From an uncultured Collinsella sp. (GTDB lineage: Bacteria > Actinomycetota > Coriobacteriia > Coriobacteriales > Coriobacteriaceae), in NCBI GenBank assembly GCA_900757595.1, contig CAAEOL010000047.1, forward strand, positions 3,531 to 67,530: a stretch of 64,000 nt of DNA. The letters are read 5' to 3'. Shown here in pieces: positions 26,044 to 34,498 of the stretch. Positions within the stretch are counted from its first letter, which is position 1, and the number at the start of each line of letters is the position of its first letter. A model generated the notes under the pieces. It was given only the letters and a program-made list of their open reading frames with translations, ran no database searches and had not been told where the DNA came from. Made by a program: the position numbers and the translations under genes.

Positions 26044-26706
26044 TTACCACCCGGCGCGGTCCCATACGTCCCAAATCTGCGCCGTTGTCTGAAGCACTTC
26101 ATTACCCAAATCGAGCCCCACCGCGGCCGCCATCTGCGCCAAACATTGTGCGCGAGCGAGCATTCGCTCCTTGGGTTCGAGCGGACGAAACAATGGCAGC
26201 AGCCAAAGATTTGCCAACAACGATACGGCCTCCGCCGCTTCACGCGGGCATTCGCACGCAATGGAGCCGTCGGTGATGCCCTCCTCGATCACTGGCAAGA
26301 GACAGCCATCGGCCGAATCGTCAAACGAGCCCTGGTACTGCATTGCCAGTAGGCGCGAGCTTTTTACCGGATCCGCCGCAGGATGCATGCGTGCCCATAG
26401 CTCAATTTGTGGAACGACAGACTCGGGCGCGTACAGCTGCTTGAGCTTTTGGGCTCCGGTCATATTACCGATGCCAAGCATTGAGCGACGGTGCTCAACA
26501 ATCGGAGCCATTGCCCGATCAAATGCGGCGTTGAAAATCTCCTCTTTGCTCTTAAAGTGATGATAGACAGCGCCCTTGGTCATGCCATCGAGGCGGTCGA
26601 CGATATCTTGAATGCTCGTCCCCTCATAACCCTGTGCGCAGAATAACTCCAGCGCCGCGTCGAGAATCTTCGCGACCGTCTCCTCGGGATATTTATTACG
26701 ACCCAT
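26044..26706 (-). CDS. TetR family repressor of the MFS exporter
   Basis: 220 residues from the ATG at 26706 (MGRNKYPEETVAKILDAALE). The HTH is TSIQDIVDRLDGMTKGAVYHHFKSKEEIF, of the common TetR type; the ligand domain is helical. The upstream ribosome site is weak. It reads into the MFS gene through a terminator flanked by two operator-like palindromes. No operator copy is seen upstream of tetR itself, suggesting it is not autorepressed at its own promoter. Confidence 0.9.
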   Translation of the reverse strand: MGRNKYPEETVAKILDAALELFCAQGYEGTSIQDIVDRLDGMTKGAVYHHFKSKEEIFNAAFDRAMAPIVEHRRSMLGIGNMTGAQKLKQLYAPESVVPQIELWARMHPAADPVKSSRLLAMQYQGSFDDSADGCLLPVIEEGITDGSIACECPREAAEAVSLLANLWLLPLFRPLEPKERMLARAQCLAQMAAAVGLDLGNEVLQTTAQIWDVWDRAGW

Positions 26707-26780
26707 AATCCGTCCATCCGCAACGCAAGTCTTGTGCCTCATTGCAGCATTTTAACGTTGCGGATGGTAGGCGGTCGATT

Positions 26781-27119
26781 CTACACCGCGGCGGGGCCGT
26801 GTTCGCCGGTACGGATGCGGATGACTTCTTCGACCGGCTCGACCCAAATCTTGCCGTCGCCGACGGCACCGGTGCGAGCGGCGTTGCAGATAATCTCGAC
26901 AATGCCATCGACATGCTCGTCGGCGCAAATAAGGGTGAACTGCACCTTGGGAATCGTGTTGACAAGCAGCTCGTTGCCGCGCACGTATTCCTTCCAGCCA
27001 TGCTGTGCGCCGCAGCCCTGCACTTGGTTGATAGTCATGCCGCGAACATCGGCAGCAAACAGCGCGTCTTTGAGAACCTCAAGCTTCTCCTGGCGCACGA
27101 TAGCCGTGATCTTTTTCAT
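26781..27119 (-). CDS. glnK: PII nitrogen regulator (GlnK type), no Tyr51
   Basis: 112 residues. PII proteins sense 2-oxoglutarate and ATP/ADP and gate ammonium transport. MKKITAIVRQEKLEVLKDAL and a T-loop (GWKEYVRGNELLVNTIPKV) are present, as is the C-terminal GDGKIWVEPVEEVIRIRTGE. Residue 51, the uridylylated or adenylylated tyrosine in most GlnK proteins, is Leu here; the nearest tyrosine is residue 45. It follows amt on the same strand, separated by a large hairpin. The pairing with amt indicates control of the transporter by direct binding. Confidence 0.94.
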   Translation of the reverse strand: MKKITAIVRQEKLEVLKDALFAADVRGMTINQVQGCGAQHGWKEYVRGNELLVNTIPKVQFTLICADEHVDGIVEIICNAARTGAVGDGKIWVEPVEEVIRIRTGEHGPAAV

Positions 27120-27164
27120 AATGAATTCCTCTCTTCAATAAAAGAAATTGATTTACCTTCACAT

Positions 27165-27274
27165 GGCACGGGTTTTCCAGGTGCCCGAGATTGCCCCGAA
27201 AGAGGAGCGCCGCGTACTTCGGTACGCAAGCGACGGTTTGAGGGGCAAGGTCGGGTGCCTGGGAAAGCCGTGCC
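27165..27274 (-). repeat. 110-nt compound hairpin between amt and glnK
   Basis: The arms 27165-27198 and 27240-27274 pair over about 34 positions with about seven mismatches, beginning GGCACGG.../...CCGTGCC. An inner hairpin GCGTAC-TTCG-GTACGC carries a UUCG-type tetraloop. The element begins one base after the amt stop codon. Confidence 0.85.
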
Positions 27275-27275
27275 G

Positions 27276-28553
27276 CTAATCGAGTCCCGAGAAGGAGGGA
27301 TACGCGCTCTCGCCGTGCTGACTCGCATCCAAGCCCAGCGCCTCGTCGGCCTCGTCCACGCGCAGGCTGCCGTGGAACAGCGCCTTGACCACCGCGGCGA
27401 TCACCAAGTCGAGCACCAACACAATAGCGACCGTCACCACAATGCCCAAAATCTGCGAGATGAGCAGCGACACGTCGCCCGTGTAGAGCAGGCCACCCTT
27501 ACCGGTCCACGAAAGTTCCGGCACGCAGAACAGGCCCATGAGCACGCCGCCCAAGATGCCGCCGATGCCGTGGCAACCGAACGCGTCGAGCGCGTCGTCG
27601 TAGCCAAACTTGGTCTTGAGATGGCTGATGGCCAAGTAGCAGACGGGCGAGACGATCAGGCCCATGACCAGCGCCGCCCACGGCTCGACAAAGCCCGCGC
27701 CCGGCGTGACCACCACAAGACCCGCGACCAAACCGGTGCTGGCACCCACCAGCGTGGGGCGACCGGTATGCACGCGCTCGACGGCAAGCCACGAAACCAT
27801 GCCCGCCGCGCTGGCCGTCACGGTGTTGAGAATGGCAAGCGCAGCCACGGCGTCGGCCTTAAACTCGCTGCCGCCGTTAAAACCAAACCAGCCAAACCAA
27901 AGCAGACCGGCGCCCAGCGCCACAAACGGCACGTTATGCGGACGGTAGCTCACCATGCCAAAGCCGCGACGACGGCCGAGTATTAAGCAGAGAATCAGGC
28001 CCGTCAGACCGGACGAAATGTGCACCACGTCGCCGCCAGCAAAGTCGAGTGCGCCGATAATGTCACCGATAAAGGAACCATCGCCGCCCCAAACCATGTG
28101 GGCGAGCGGCGCATAGACCACGAGCAGCCAAATGCCCAGGAAGGCCGTCATGGCACCAAACTTAACGCGGCCGGCCAGGCTGCCCGTGACGATAGCTGCC
28201 GTGATCATGGCAAACGCCATCTGAAAGGCGATGTTGATGATCTGAGGGTAGACGGCACCGTCCGCGGCATTGCCCTCGGCCGCCTGCAGCACCTGGTTGA
28301 GCACCGGCAGGCACAGCAGCTGGTCAAGGCCTCCAATAAACGGGCTGGAACCGTCGCCGCCGTAGGCCAGCGACCAGCCGGCAACAATCCACAGCACACC
28401 AACCAGGCCAATGGCGCCAAAGCACATAAGCATGGTGTTGATGACATTTTTGCGCCTGGACAGGCCGCCATAGAAAAACGCCAGACCCGGTGTCATTAAA
28501 AACACGAGCATGGTGCAGATGAGCATAAACGTTGTCGATCCCGTATCGTACAT
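27276..28553 (-). CDS. amt: Ammonium transporter
   Basis: 425 residues from the ATG at 28553 (GGGGGAG upstream), not the frame's earlier start. It is an 11-helix channel of the Amt/MEP/Rh family. DFAGGDVVHISSG is the family signature, and the pore histidine segments appear (VVHISSG, FGCHGIGGI). GlnK is encoded next, so uptake is likely shut by PII when nitrogen is plentiful. The C-terminal cytoplasmic tail (HGSLRVDEADEALGLD) is the conserved region that contacts GlnK. Confidence 0.96.
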   Translation of the reverse strand: MYDTGSTTFMLICTMLVFLMTPGLAFFYGGLSRRKNVINTMLMCFGAIGLVGVLWIVAGWSLAYGGDGSSPFIGGLDQLLCLPVLNQVLQAAEGNAADGAVYPQIINIAFQMAFAMITAAIVTGSLAGRVKFGAMTAFLGIWLLVVYAPLAHMVWGGDGSFIGDIIGALDFAGGDVVHISSGLTGLILCLILGRRRGFGMVSYRPHNVPFVALGAGLLWFGWFGFNGGSEFKADAVAALAILNTVTASAAGMVSWLAVERVHTGRPTLVGASTGLVAGLVVVTPGAGFVEPWAALVMGLIVSPVCYLAISHLKTKFGYDDALDAFGCHGIGGILGGVLMGLFCVPELSWTGKGGLLYTGDVSLLISQILGIVVTVAIVLVLDLVIAAVVKALFHGSLRVDEADEALGLDASQHGESAYPSFSGLD

Positions 28554-28751
28554 TCGCTCCCCCTTGGTCGCATGGACGTTGTCGGCGCCCATAATGCGGC
28601 CGAGGGGCAACTGGTGTAGACCAGATACGGCGTTGTTAAACGCCGCGTTGTCGAATGGAAACGGTGCCGCAATCTTGGAAACGGCGCGGCAACGGGCGCG
28701 AAACGAACGGGAAACGTGCGAACGAGAAGGGCGCGCTTGGCCCCGCTCTGG

Positions 28752-29771
28752 CTAGCGCCGGAACAGCTCGCGGGCTCGGTCGCGGAGGTCGGTAGCTCGG
28801 ATGACGCCCTCGTAGCGATTGATGCGCAGACGCGGGAAGGCGTTAAAGAAGCGTAGGTCGCGGCGGCTGAGCGACACGCTCGGCACCGGACGGCTCATGC
28901 GCTTTCCGGCAAGGCGACGACTGAGCGACGGACGCGGCATGCTCGGCGCGGCATCGGCCACGCGGCGGGCAGCGAGCGCCAGGCCGCGAGCACCATCCGA
29001 GATAAATGTCGGCATCGAAGCCTTCTCGCGCAGGGCATCGAGCGCCGCGTCGCCCAGCTCGGCCAGCCAGGCGTTAACGGCGCGACCGCGGATATGCGTC
29101 TGCGCCACCGAATCGATCGCCGAATCGGGAATACGTTCGAGCATAGAGTCGGAGGCATCGGCAAGCGACTCATTGATGCGGTCGGCAAGGTCGGCACGCA
29201 CACGCTCCAGCTCATCGGACAGGCGGCGCCAGCTGGCCAACGAGCACACCGCATCGACCATCATCGCGACCGCGACGATAAAGGCGGACAGCCGCACAAT
29301 CAGCACCGGCAGATGGCCGAGCAGCCCCAGCAATGCCGGCTCCACCAAGCGGCAAATGCACAGCGCGCCCAAGCCAAACGCACAGGCCCAGTACAGGCAG
29401 ATGCGTCCGTGCAGGTTAAACGGCAGGTGTGAGTAATCCCAAAAGCGCGCGCCTGTTGTTTTTTCCAATAGAAGGCCCACACTGTACTCGATTACGCTGC
29501 ATACAAGCGCCGCGGCGACAAACTGGCTCGAGGCATCTGGAATCCCGCGCAGCAAAAGCCAGCAGGCTATGCCGCCCACACCATAGATAGGGCAACACGG
29601 CCCCAGCAAAAAGCCACTGTTGGCAAAGCGTCCGTGGTTGAGCATGGCGCAAACCGTCGACTCCCACGCCCAGCCGCAAAACCCGTAAAAGGCAAACGAG
29701 AGCACCAGTGCCGAGAGTGGACAGGCGGCAAGCGTCGCGCCGCCAAAAGCCATGTCGATCGCGGTTCCCAC
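28752..29771 (-). CDS. PF06541-type membrane protein (putative ABC transporter type IV, CmpB-like)
   Basis: 339 residues from a GTG at 29771, three bases after the upstream HD gene's stop and using a ribosome site inside that gene. The N-terminal 180 residues hold about five helices with SFAFYGFCGWAWESTVCAML and GFLLGPCCPIYGVGG, the hallmark of PF06541 proteins, and DYSHLPFNLHGRICLYW. The C-terminal half is soluble, helical and Arg-rich. The family name is historical; no transport activity is established. Translational coupling suggests a shared role with the HD protein. Confidence 0.82.
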   Translation of the reverse strand: MGTAIDMAFGGATLAACPLSALVLSFAFYGFCGWAWESTVCAMLNHGRFANSGFLLGPCCPIYGVGGIACWLLLRGIPDASSQFVAAALVCSVIEYSVGLLLEKTTGARFWDYSHLPFNLHGRICLYWACAFGLGALCICRLVEPALLGLLGHLPVLIVRLSAFIVAVAMMVDAVCSLASWRRLSDELERVRADLADRINESLADASDSMLERIPDSAIDSVAQTHIRGRAVNAWLAELGDAALDALREKASMPTFISDGARGLALAARRVADAAPSMPRPSLSRRLAGKRMSRPVPSVSLSRRDLRFFNAFPRLRINRYEGVIRATDLRDRARELFRR

Positions 29772-29774
29772 CGT

Positions 29775-30311
29775 CTACCCTCTCCTCTTTTCGTTCGATT
29801 CGCTGCTCACGTCATCGTCCGCCTCGTCCTTGCGCCGCAGACGGCCGGCGACCGTCTCGCGCAGTGCGCACCATTTATCCGCCAGGCACACAATCCATGC
29901 CTCACGACACGTCGGCGGCACCGGTACCAGCGGAAACATATGCCGTACGATAATATTCCGCTCGCGCGGCGTCAGCTCAAAATCTTCCTCCGCACGCGCC
30001 AGGGCAAAAAACGGGTGACGAAAGCCATGCAGTCGATGGCTTGGGTCGGGATCGTGCCAGTCATAGAGAAAGTAATCGTGCAGCAGGGCCCCGCGCAGCA
30101 GCGAGGCGCGGTCGACCGAAATGCCAGCACGGCCCAAGCGCTCGGCAAATGACAGACTTGCCCGCGCCACCGAGGTCACATGCGCATACACCGTCACATC
30201 GCCATGCTGGATAAACTCGCGCGTCAGGTCCAGACGGCCCGCCTGTGCCAGTTGACGGGCAGCATGGTCTACTTCGCACGCGATTTTCTCGGCACGAACG
30301 GTATCGGACAT
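29775..30311 (-). CDS. HD domain protein (predicted phosphohydrolase)
   Basis: 178 residues from the ATG at 30311 with AAGGAGG five bases upstream. The HD motif is LLHDYFLYDWHD, preceded by HVTSVARASLSFAERLG (first metal His) and followed by GFRHPFFALARAEEDF and NIIVRHMFPLVP. These proteins resemble the small HD hydrolases seen in Clostridia and Actinobacteria that often accompany PF06541 proteins. The substrate is probably a nucleotide but is not known. The gene overlaps functionally with its neighbour (3-nt gap). Confidence 0.85.
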   Translation of the reverse strand: MSDTVRAEKIACEVDHAARQLAQAGRLDLTREFIQHGDVTVYAHVTSVARASLSFAERLGRAGISVDRASLLRGALLHDYFLYDWHDPDPSHRLHGFRHPFFALARAEEDFELTPRERNIIVRHMFPLVPVPPTCREAWIVCLADKWCALRETVAGRLRRKDEADDDVSSESNEKRRG

Positions 30312-30539
30312 GCGGCCTCCTTCCGGCGGCGCTCGGCGGCAAGCCACAGCCTGCACGCAATGAATAAAATCATCATCGAATTTACCAGTATGGCATCGGA
30401 CAAAACGTTTTGCCCCACCAGTTGGCGAATTACCGCGCCGCCGTCACATATCAAACGCCAAAATGTGCGAGACTGTCTTGTGCAATTGTGCCGGCCGAGG
30501 GAGTGCCGGCGCACGATTCGCATGGAGTAACCCACAACG

Positions 30540-32321
30540 ATGCTGCTTACGCAAACGACAACGCCCGAGGACGTCAAGGCTCTCGATCGCGCCGAGCTTC
30601 CGCTGCTCTGCGGCGAGATCCGCCACGCCATCCTCGAAAGCTCCGCCGCCGTCGGCGGGCACGTTGCCCCCAACCTGGGCGTCGTTGAGCTTACGGTCGC
30701 GCTCCATCGCGTGTTTAACTCCCCCATCGACAAGATTGTCTTTGACGTTTCGCACCAGACCTACGCCCACAAGGCGCTGACTGGGCGTGCGTACACTTAT
30801 ATCGATCCGGAGCGTTATGGTGAGGCTTCTGGCTTTGCCAATCCCGACGAGTCCGAGCACGACCTGTTCGCCATGGGCCACACCTCCACATCGGTGAGCC
30901 TGGGCTGCGGCTTGGCACACGCCCGCGATCTGGCGGGCGACATCTACAACGTCATTACCATCATTGGCGACGGATCGCTTTCGGGCGGCCTGGCGTTTGA
31001 GGGCTTTAACAATGCCGCCGATCTCGACAGCAACCTGATCATCATCGTCAATGACAATGACCAGTCCATTGCCGAGAACCATGGCGGCCTCTATCGCAAT
31101 CTGGCCGAGCTGCGCGCCAGCAACGGCGCTGCCGAGCGTAACGTTTTTCGCGCGCTGGGACTCGACTACCGCTATTTGGACGCCGGCAACGATGTGTTGG
31201 CCCTGGTCGACGCGTTGCAGGAGCTGCGCGATATCAATCATCCCATCGTGCTGCACGTCTCCACCGCCAAGGGTAAGGGCTTTGAGCCGGCCCAGAGCGA
31301 CCCCGAGCGCTGGCATCATGTGGGTCCGTTTGACATGGCGACTGGGCGCAAGCTCTGCCCGGGCCATCCGAGCGAGCCTGCGCCGCGCACCTATGCCGAT
31401 ATTACGGGCGAGGCCCTGAGCGCTGCCATCGAGCGCGATCCGCAGGTCGTGGGCATCACGGCGGCCACGCCCTACATCATGGGCTTTACACCCGAGCTTC
31501 GCGCCGCGGCAGGCAAGCAGTTTGTCGACGTGGGCATTGCCGAGGAACACGCCGTCACCTTTGCCACCGCGCTCGCCAGCGCCGGTGCCAAGCCGGTCTT
31601 TGGTGTGTACGGCACGTTTTTGCAGCGTGCCTACGACGAACTGTGGCACGACCTGTGCCTCAACGACGCCCCCGCAACCATCCTGGTATTTGGCGCGTCG
31701 ATCTTTGGCACCACATCCGAGACGCACCTCTCGTTCTTTGATATTTCCATGCTGGGCGGTCTTCCCAACATGCACTACTTGGCGCCGGCCTGCATGGAGG
31801 AATATCTGTCCATGCTGAGCTGGTCGCTCGACCACCGCGAGCATCCCGTAGCGATCCGTGTGCCGGGCATTGGCCTGGTAAGCCGCCCCGATCTGGCGCC
31901 TGCCGAGGGCGACGATTACGGCGTCGCGCGCTACAACGTCGTGCGCCAGGGCCGCGACGTTGCCGTGCTCGCGCTTGGCGATTTCTTTGAGCTGGGCGAG
32001 CGCGTGGCAAACCGCTTGGCTGCCGAGTACGGCATCGAGGCCACGCTCGTCAACCCGCGCTATGCAACTGAGCTCGACCGTGAGTTCCTCGACAGCCTTG
32101 CCGCCGAGCATCGCATTGTCGTCACTCTCGAGGACGGCATCTTGGACGGTGGCTGGGGCGAGCGTGTCGCGTGCTACTTGGCCTGCACGCCCGTGCGCAC
32201 GCGCACCTTCGGCATCGCCAAGGGCTTCCCCGACCGCTACGACCCCAAAGAGTTGCTCGCTCAGAACGGCATGACGGTCGAGAACATGGCCGCCGAAGCC
32301 GTAAGGCTACTCAACGAGTAA
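30540..32321 (+). CDS. dxs: 1-deoxy-D-xylulose-5-phosphate synthase (short form)
   Basis: 593 residues, somewhat shorter than the usual 610-640. It condenses pyruvate and glyceraldehyde-3-phosphate with thiamine diphosphate, the first step of the MEP isoprenoid route. VFDVSHQTYAHKALTGR is the Dxs version of the first conserved block, IIGDGSLSGGLAFEGFN holds the ThDP/Mg motif, and GIAEEHAVTFATALA the catalytic glutamate region. The arrangement (pyrimidine domain in the middle, C-terminal third) is that of Dxs, not transketolase. Some blocks are divergent (GHTSTS for GHSSTS), so a Dxs-like paralogue remains possible. The ribosome site is weak. Confidence 0.85.
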   Translation: MLLTQTTTPEDVKALDRAELPLLCGEIRHAILESSAAVGGHVAPNLGVVELTVALHRVFNSPIDKIVFDVSHQTYAHKALTGRAYTYIDPERYGEASGFANPDESEHDLFAMGHTSTSVSLGCGLAHARDLAGDIYNVITIIGDGSLSGGLAFEGFNNAADLDSNLIIIVNDNDQSIAENHGGLYRNLAELRASNGAAERNVFRALGLDYRYLDAGNDVLALVDALQELRDINHPIVLHVSTAKGKGFEPAQSDPERWHHVGPFDMATGRKLCPGHPSEPAPRTYADITGEALSAAIERDPQVVGITAATPYIMGFTPELRAAAGKQFVDVGIAEEHAVTFATALASAGAKPVFGVYGTFLQRAYDELWHDLCLNDAPATILVFGASIFGTTSETHLSFFDISMLGGLPNMHYLAPACMEEYLSMLSWSLDHREHPVAIRVPGIGLVSRPDLAPAEGDDYGVARYNVVRQGRDVAVLALGDFFELGERVANRLAAEYGIEATLVNPRYATELDREFLDSLAAEHRIVVTLEDGILDGGWGERVACYLACTPVRTRTFGIAKGFPDRYDPKELLAQNGMTVENMAAEAVRLLNE

Positions 32322-32322
32322 A

Positions 32323-32359
32323 AAACCTCCGCAAGGGAAGCACCCCTGCGGAGGTTTTA
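32323..32359 (+). terminator. Terminator of dxs
   Basis: AAAACCTCCGCA/TGCGGAGGTTTT, a perfect 12-bp stem, begins just after the stop codon and ends in TTTTAATTTT. Confidence 0.9.
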
Positions 32360-32378
32360 ATTTTCGCGGCGCGATTAT

Positions 32379-32513
32379 CTCAATCTGTAACATCTATGGC
32401 CCGAATTCCCGTCTAACTGTTACAGATCGAGACATTCGAATTCCCCTAAGGAGATAATCTCAATCTGTAACAGTTACTCGGCAAAAATGGCTGCAGATGT
32501 TACAGATTGAGAC
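32379..32513. repeat. Tandem pair of 15-bp-stem hairpins (TCTCAATCTGTAACA family)
   Basis: Hairpin 1 pairs 32379-32393 with 32419-32433 (one mismatch); hairpin 2 pairs 32459-32473 with 32499-32513 perfectly. Both loops are exactly 25 nt and differ in sequence. The unit repeats at 80 bp. GATwATC precedes each left arm, and CGAATTCCC occurs once in loop 1 and once between the units. Confidence 0.9.
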
Positions 32514-32546
32514 AAAACAGTAAGGCATGCCGTTGCATCGGTCAAA

Positions 32547-32589
32547 ACCACCACGAAGGTGCCTGTGAACCTGTCCTTTTTTGGTAGGT
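32547..32589. repeat. ACAGG-loop hairpin, copy 6 (chimeric)
   Basis: The left part ACCACCACGAAGGTGCCTGT matches copy 3 (10144), while the right part GAACCTGTCCTTTTTTGGTAGGT matches the AACCTGCC type. The arms do not complement each other, as if two copies had recombined within the loop. Confidence 0.75.
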
Positions 32590-32631
32590 AGAATAACCCA
32601 TAAGGTAAGTATGTTTCTGAGTTATTTCGTG

Positions 32632-32661
32632 TTGACCCATTTGAGCGCGATAGGGTATAAC
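32632..32661 (+). promoter_or_regulatory. Promoter of the amino-acid ABC operon
   Basis: TTGACC, an 18-base spacer and TATAAC stand 44 bases upstream of the binding-protein ATG, with GAAAGG as ribosome site. Confidence 0.7.
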
Positions 32662-32704
32662 TCTACTCAACCGCTAGGGATTTTATTGAGAAAGGTGTTC
32701 TACC

Positions 32705-33700
32705 ATGAGCAAAAACCTCTCCCAGCAGGTCGTTCTCGACCGCCGCGGCTTTGTCGCCGCCACCTTCGCAACCGTCGCCGGCCTTGGTCTTGCCGGCTGC
32801 TCCGACACTAGCGCCGAGGCCGACAAGGGTTCCGCCGCCGGCTCCTCCAAGAGCCCCAATGATACCGAGGCTTCCACCACGCTCGACGCCAAGGCGTTCG
32901 ACAAGCTCGTCGACAACGGCCCCAAGGCCGATAACGACGCCATCGCCGCCAGCACCTGGGCCACGGCCGTCAAGGACACCGGCGTTTTTAAGATCGGTGG
33001 CGTTCAGACCTCCACGCTCTTCTCCCTCCTCAACGAGAAAGACGGTCAGACCCGTGGCTTCGATGCCGGCGTCGCGCAGCTTCTGTCCAACTACATCCTG
33101 GGCGAGAACAAGGTCGAGATCACCCAGGTGACCTCGGACACGCGCGAGTCCGTCCTGCAGAACGGCCAGGTCGACGCCGTCTTTGCCACCTACACCATCA
33201 CTGACGAGCGCAAGAAGCTCGTCTCCTTCGCCGGTCCCTACTACTACACCCAGCAGGCTATCCTAGTGCTCGCCGACAACGACGACATCAAGAGCGTCGA
33301 CGACCTGGCCGACAAGAACGTCGCCGTCCAGTCCGGCTCCAACGGCCCCGCCATCCTGGAGGAGTTCGCTCCCAAGGCCAGCCAGCAGGAGTTCAAGACC
33401 GACGAGGAGGCCCGCCAGGCACTCCAGCAGGGCCGCGTTGACGCCTACGTCATCGATAACAACATGCAGCAGAGCGCCCTGGTCCGCGAGCCCGGCAAGT
33501 ACAAGATCGCCGGCAAGCCCTTCGGCAGCAAGGAGCCCTATGGCATCGGCCTGCCGCTCGATTCCGACGGTGTCGCCTTTGTCAACGACTTCCTCAAGAA
33601 GATCGAGGACGACGGCACCTGGACCGAGCTGTGGCAGATCTGCATCGGCGACCGCACGGGCGACACCAACGTTCCCGAGCTGCCCGAGGTCGGCGCCTAG
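32705..33700 (+). CDS. Amino-acid ABC transporter substrate-binding lipoprotein (glutamate/glutamine type)
   Basis: 331 residues. A twin-arginine-like start (DRRGFVAATFATVAG, RR at 13-14) leads to a lipobox LAGC with the lipidated Cys at 32, so Tat export before Lgt processing is possible. A low-complexity Ser/Ala linker of about 40 residues follows, then a type II periplasmic-binding fold of family 3 (GFDAGVAQLLSNYIL, DAVFATYTITDERKKLVSFAG). It captures polar amino acids outside the cell for the permeases encoded next. The start is fixed by GAAAGG and the promoter at 32632. Confidence 0.94.
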   Translation: MSKNLSQQVVLDRRGFVAATFATVAGLGLAGCSDTSAEADKGSAAGSSKSPNDTEASTTLDAKAFDKLVDNGPKADNDAIAASTWATAVKDTGVFKIGGVQTSTLFSLLNEKDGQTRGFDAGVAQLLSNYILGENKVEITQVTSDTRESVLQNGQVDAVFATYTITDERKKLVSFAGPYYYTQQAILVLADNDDIKSVDDLADKNVAVQSGSNGPAILEEFAPKASQQEFKTDEEARQALQQGRVDAYVIDNNMQQSALVREPGKYKIAGKPFGSKEPYGIGLPLDSDGVAFVNDFLKKIEDDGTWTELWQICIGDRTGDTNVPELPEVGA

Positions 33701-33789
33701 GTAATACGCCTAGTAACGGCCGCTACGAAACCATATGGAAACGCATGATGCGCTTTATTGCGGTAAACTGTTTCCTCACTGAGTTGTCA

Positions 33790-33813
33790 GGGCTTCCGTA
33801 CACACGGGAGCCC
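33790..33813 (+). terminator. Hairpin between binding-protein and permease genes
   Basis: GGGCTTCCGT and ACGGGAGCCC pair with a 4-nt loop and CCTTTCC follows. It may attenuate readthrough so that the binding protein is made in excess of the membrane parts. Confidence 0.55.
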
Positions 33814-33838
33814 CTTTCCTTATCGGCGGGAGGTCCGC

Positions 33839-34498
33839 ATGAGTCTCTCCGAGCTCTGGTCGCTCTATGGCCAGAACTATATCGACGCCCTGCTAGCAAC
33901 CTGGGGCATGACGCTTGAGTCGTTTGCCATCGCCATGGTACTGGCTGTCGCTGTCACCGTGATGCGCGTGTCGCCGCTCAAGCCGCTGCGCGTCTTTGGC
34001 GACCTGTATGTCCAGGTCTTCCGTAACATCCCCGGCATCGCGCTACTCATCATCGTCGTCTATGCGCTGCCGCCGCTCAAGGTCGTCCTGCCCTACCGCA
34101 CCTGCGTCATCGTCGCCACAGTGCTCTTGGGTTCTGCCTTTGGCTCCGAGAACTTTATGAGCGGCATCAACACCGTCGGCGTCGGCCAGGTGGAAGCCGC
34201 CCGCTCGCTGGGCATGAGCTTCAGCCGTATCCTCGCCAAGATCGTGATACCGCAGGCGCTGCGCTCGAGCGTGCTGCCCATGACCAACCTCTTTATCGCC
34301 GTCATGCTCACCACCGCGCTCGGCAGTCAGGTGCCGCTTAAGCCGCAAGAGCTCACCGGCGTGGTGAGCTATATCAACACGCGCTCGCTCGGCGGCGTCG
34401 CCGCGTTCTTTATCTCGGCGCTCGGCTACCTGGGCACGGCCTTTGTGGTGAGCCACATTGGCAACTACATCGATAAGAAGGTGAGGATCCTCCGATGA
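33839..34498 (+). CDS. Amino-acid ABC transporter permease 1
   Basis: 219 residues, five helices, HisM/GlnP family. The EAA loop that contacts the ATPase reads VEAARSLGMSFSRILAKIVIPQ. GGGAGG precedes the ATG. It overlaps the next gene by four bases (ATGA), so translation is coupled and the two permeases probably form a heterodimer. Confidence 0.95.
   Translation: MSLSELWSLYGQNYIDALLATWGMTLESFAIAMVLAVAVTVMRVSPLKPLRVFGDLYVQVFRNIPGIALLIIVVYALPPLKVVLPYRTCVIVATVLLGSAFGSENFMSGINTVGVGQVEAARSLGMSFSRILAKIVIPQALRSSVLPMTNLFIAVMLTTALGSQVPLKPQELTGVVSYINTRSLGGVAAFFISALGYLGTAFVVSHIGNYIDKKVRILR

Noticed and set aside
30444..32111. Minus-strand open frame of 555 codons opposite dxs
   Set aside because: The plus strand carries clear ThDP-enzyme motifs; this frame has no recognisable domain.
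32379..32513. Possible CRISPR-like array
   Set aside because: Only two units, arms are inverted rather than direct repeats of a whole unit, and no cas gene is present.
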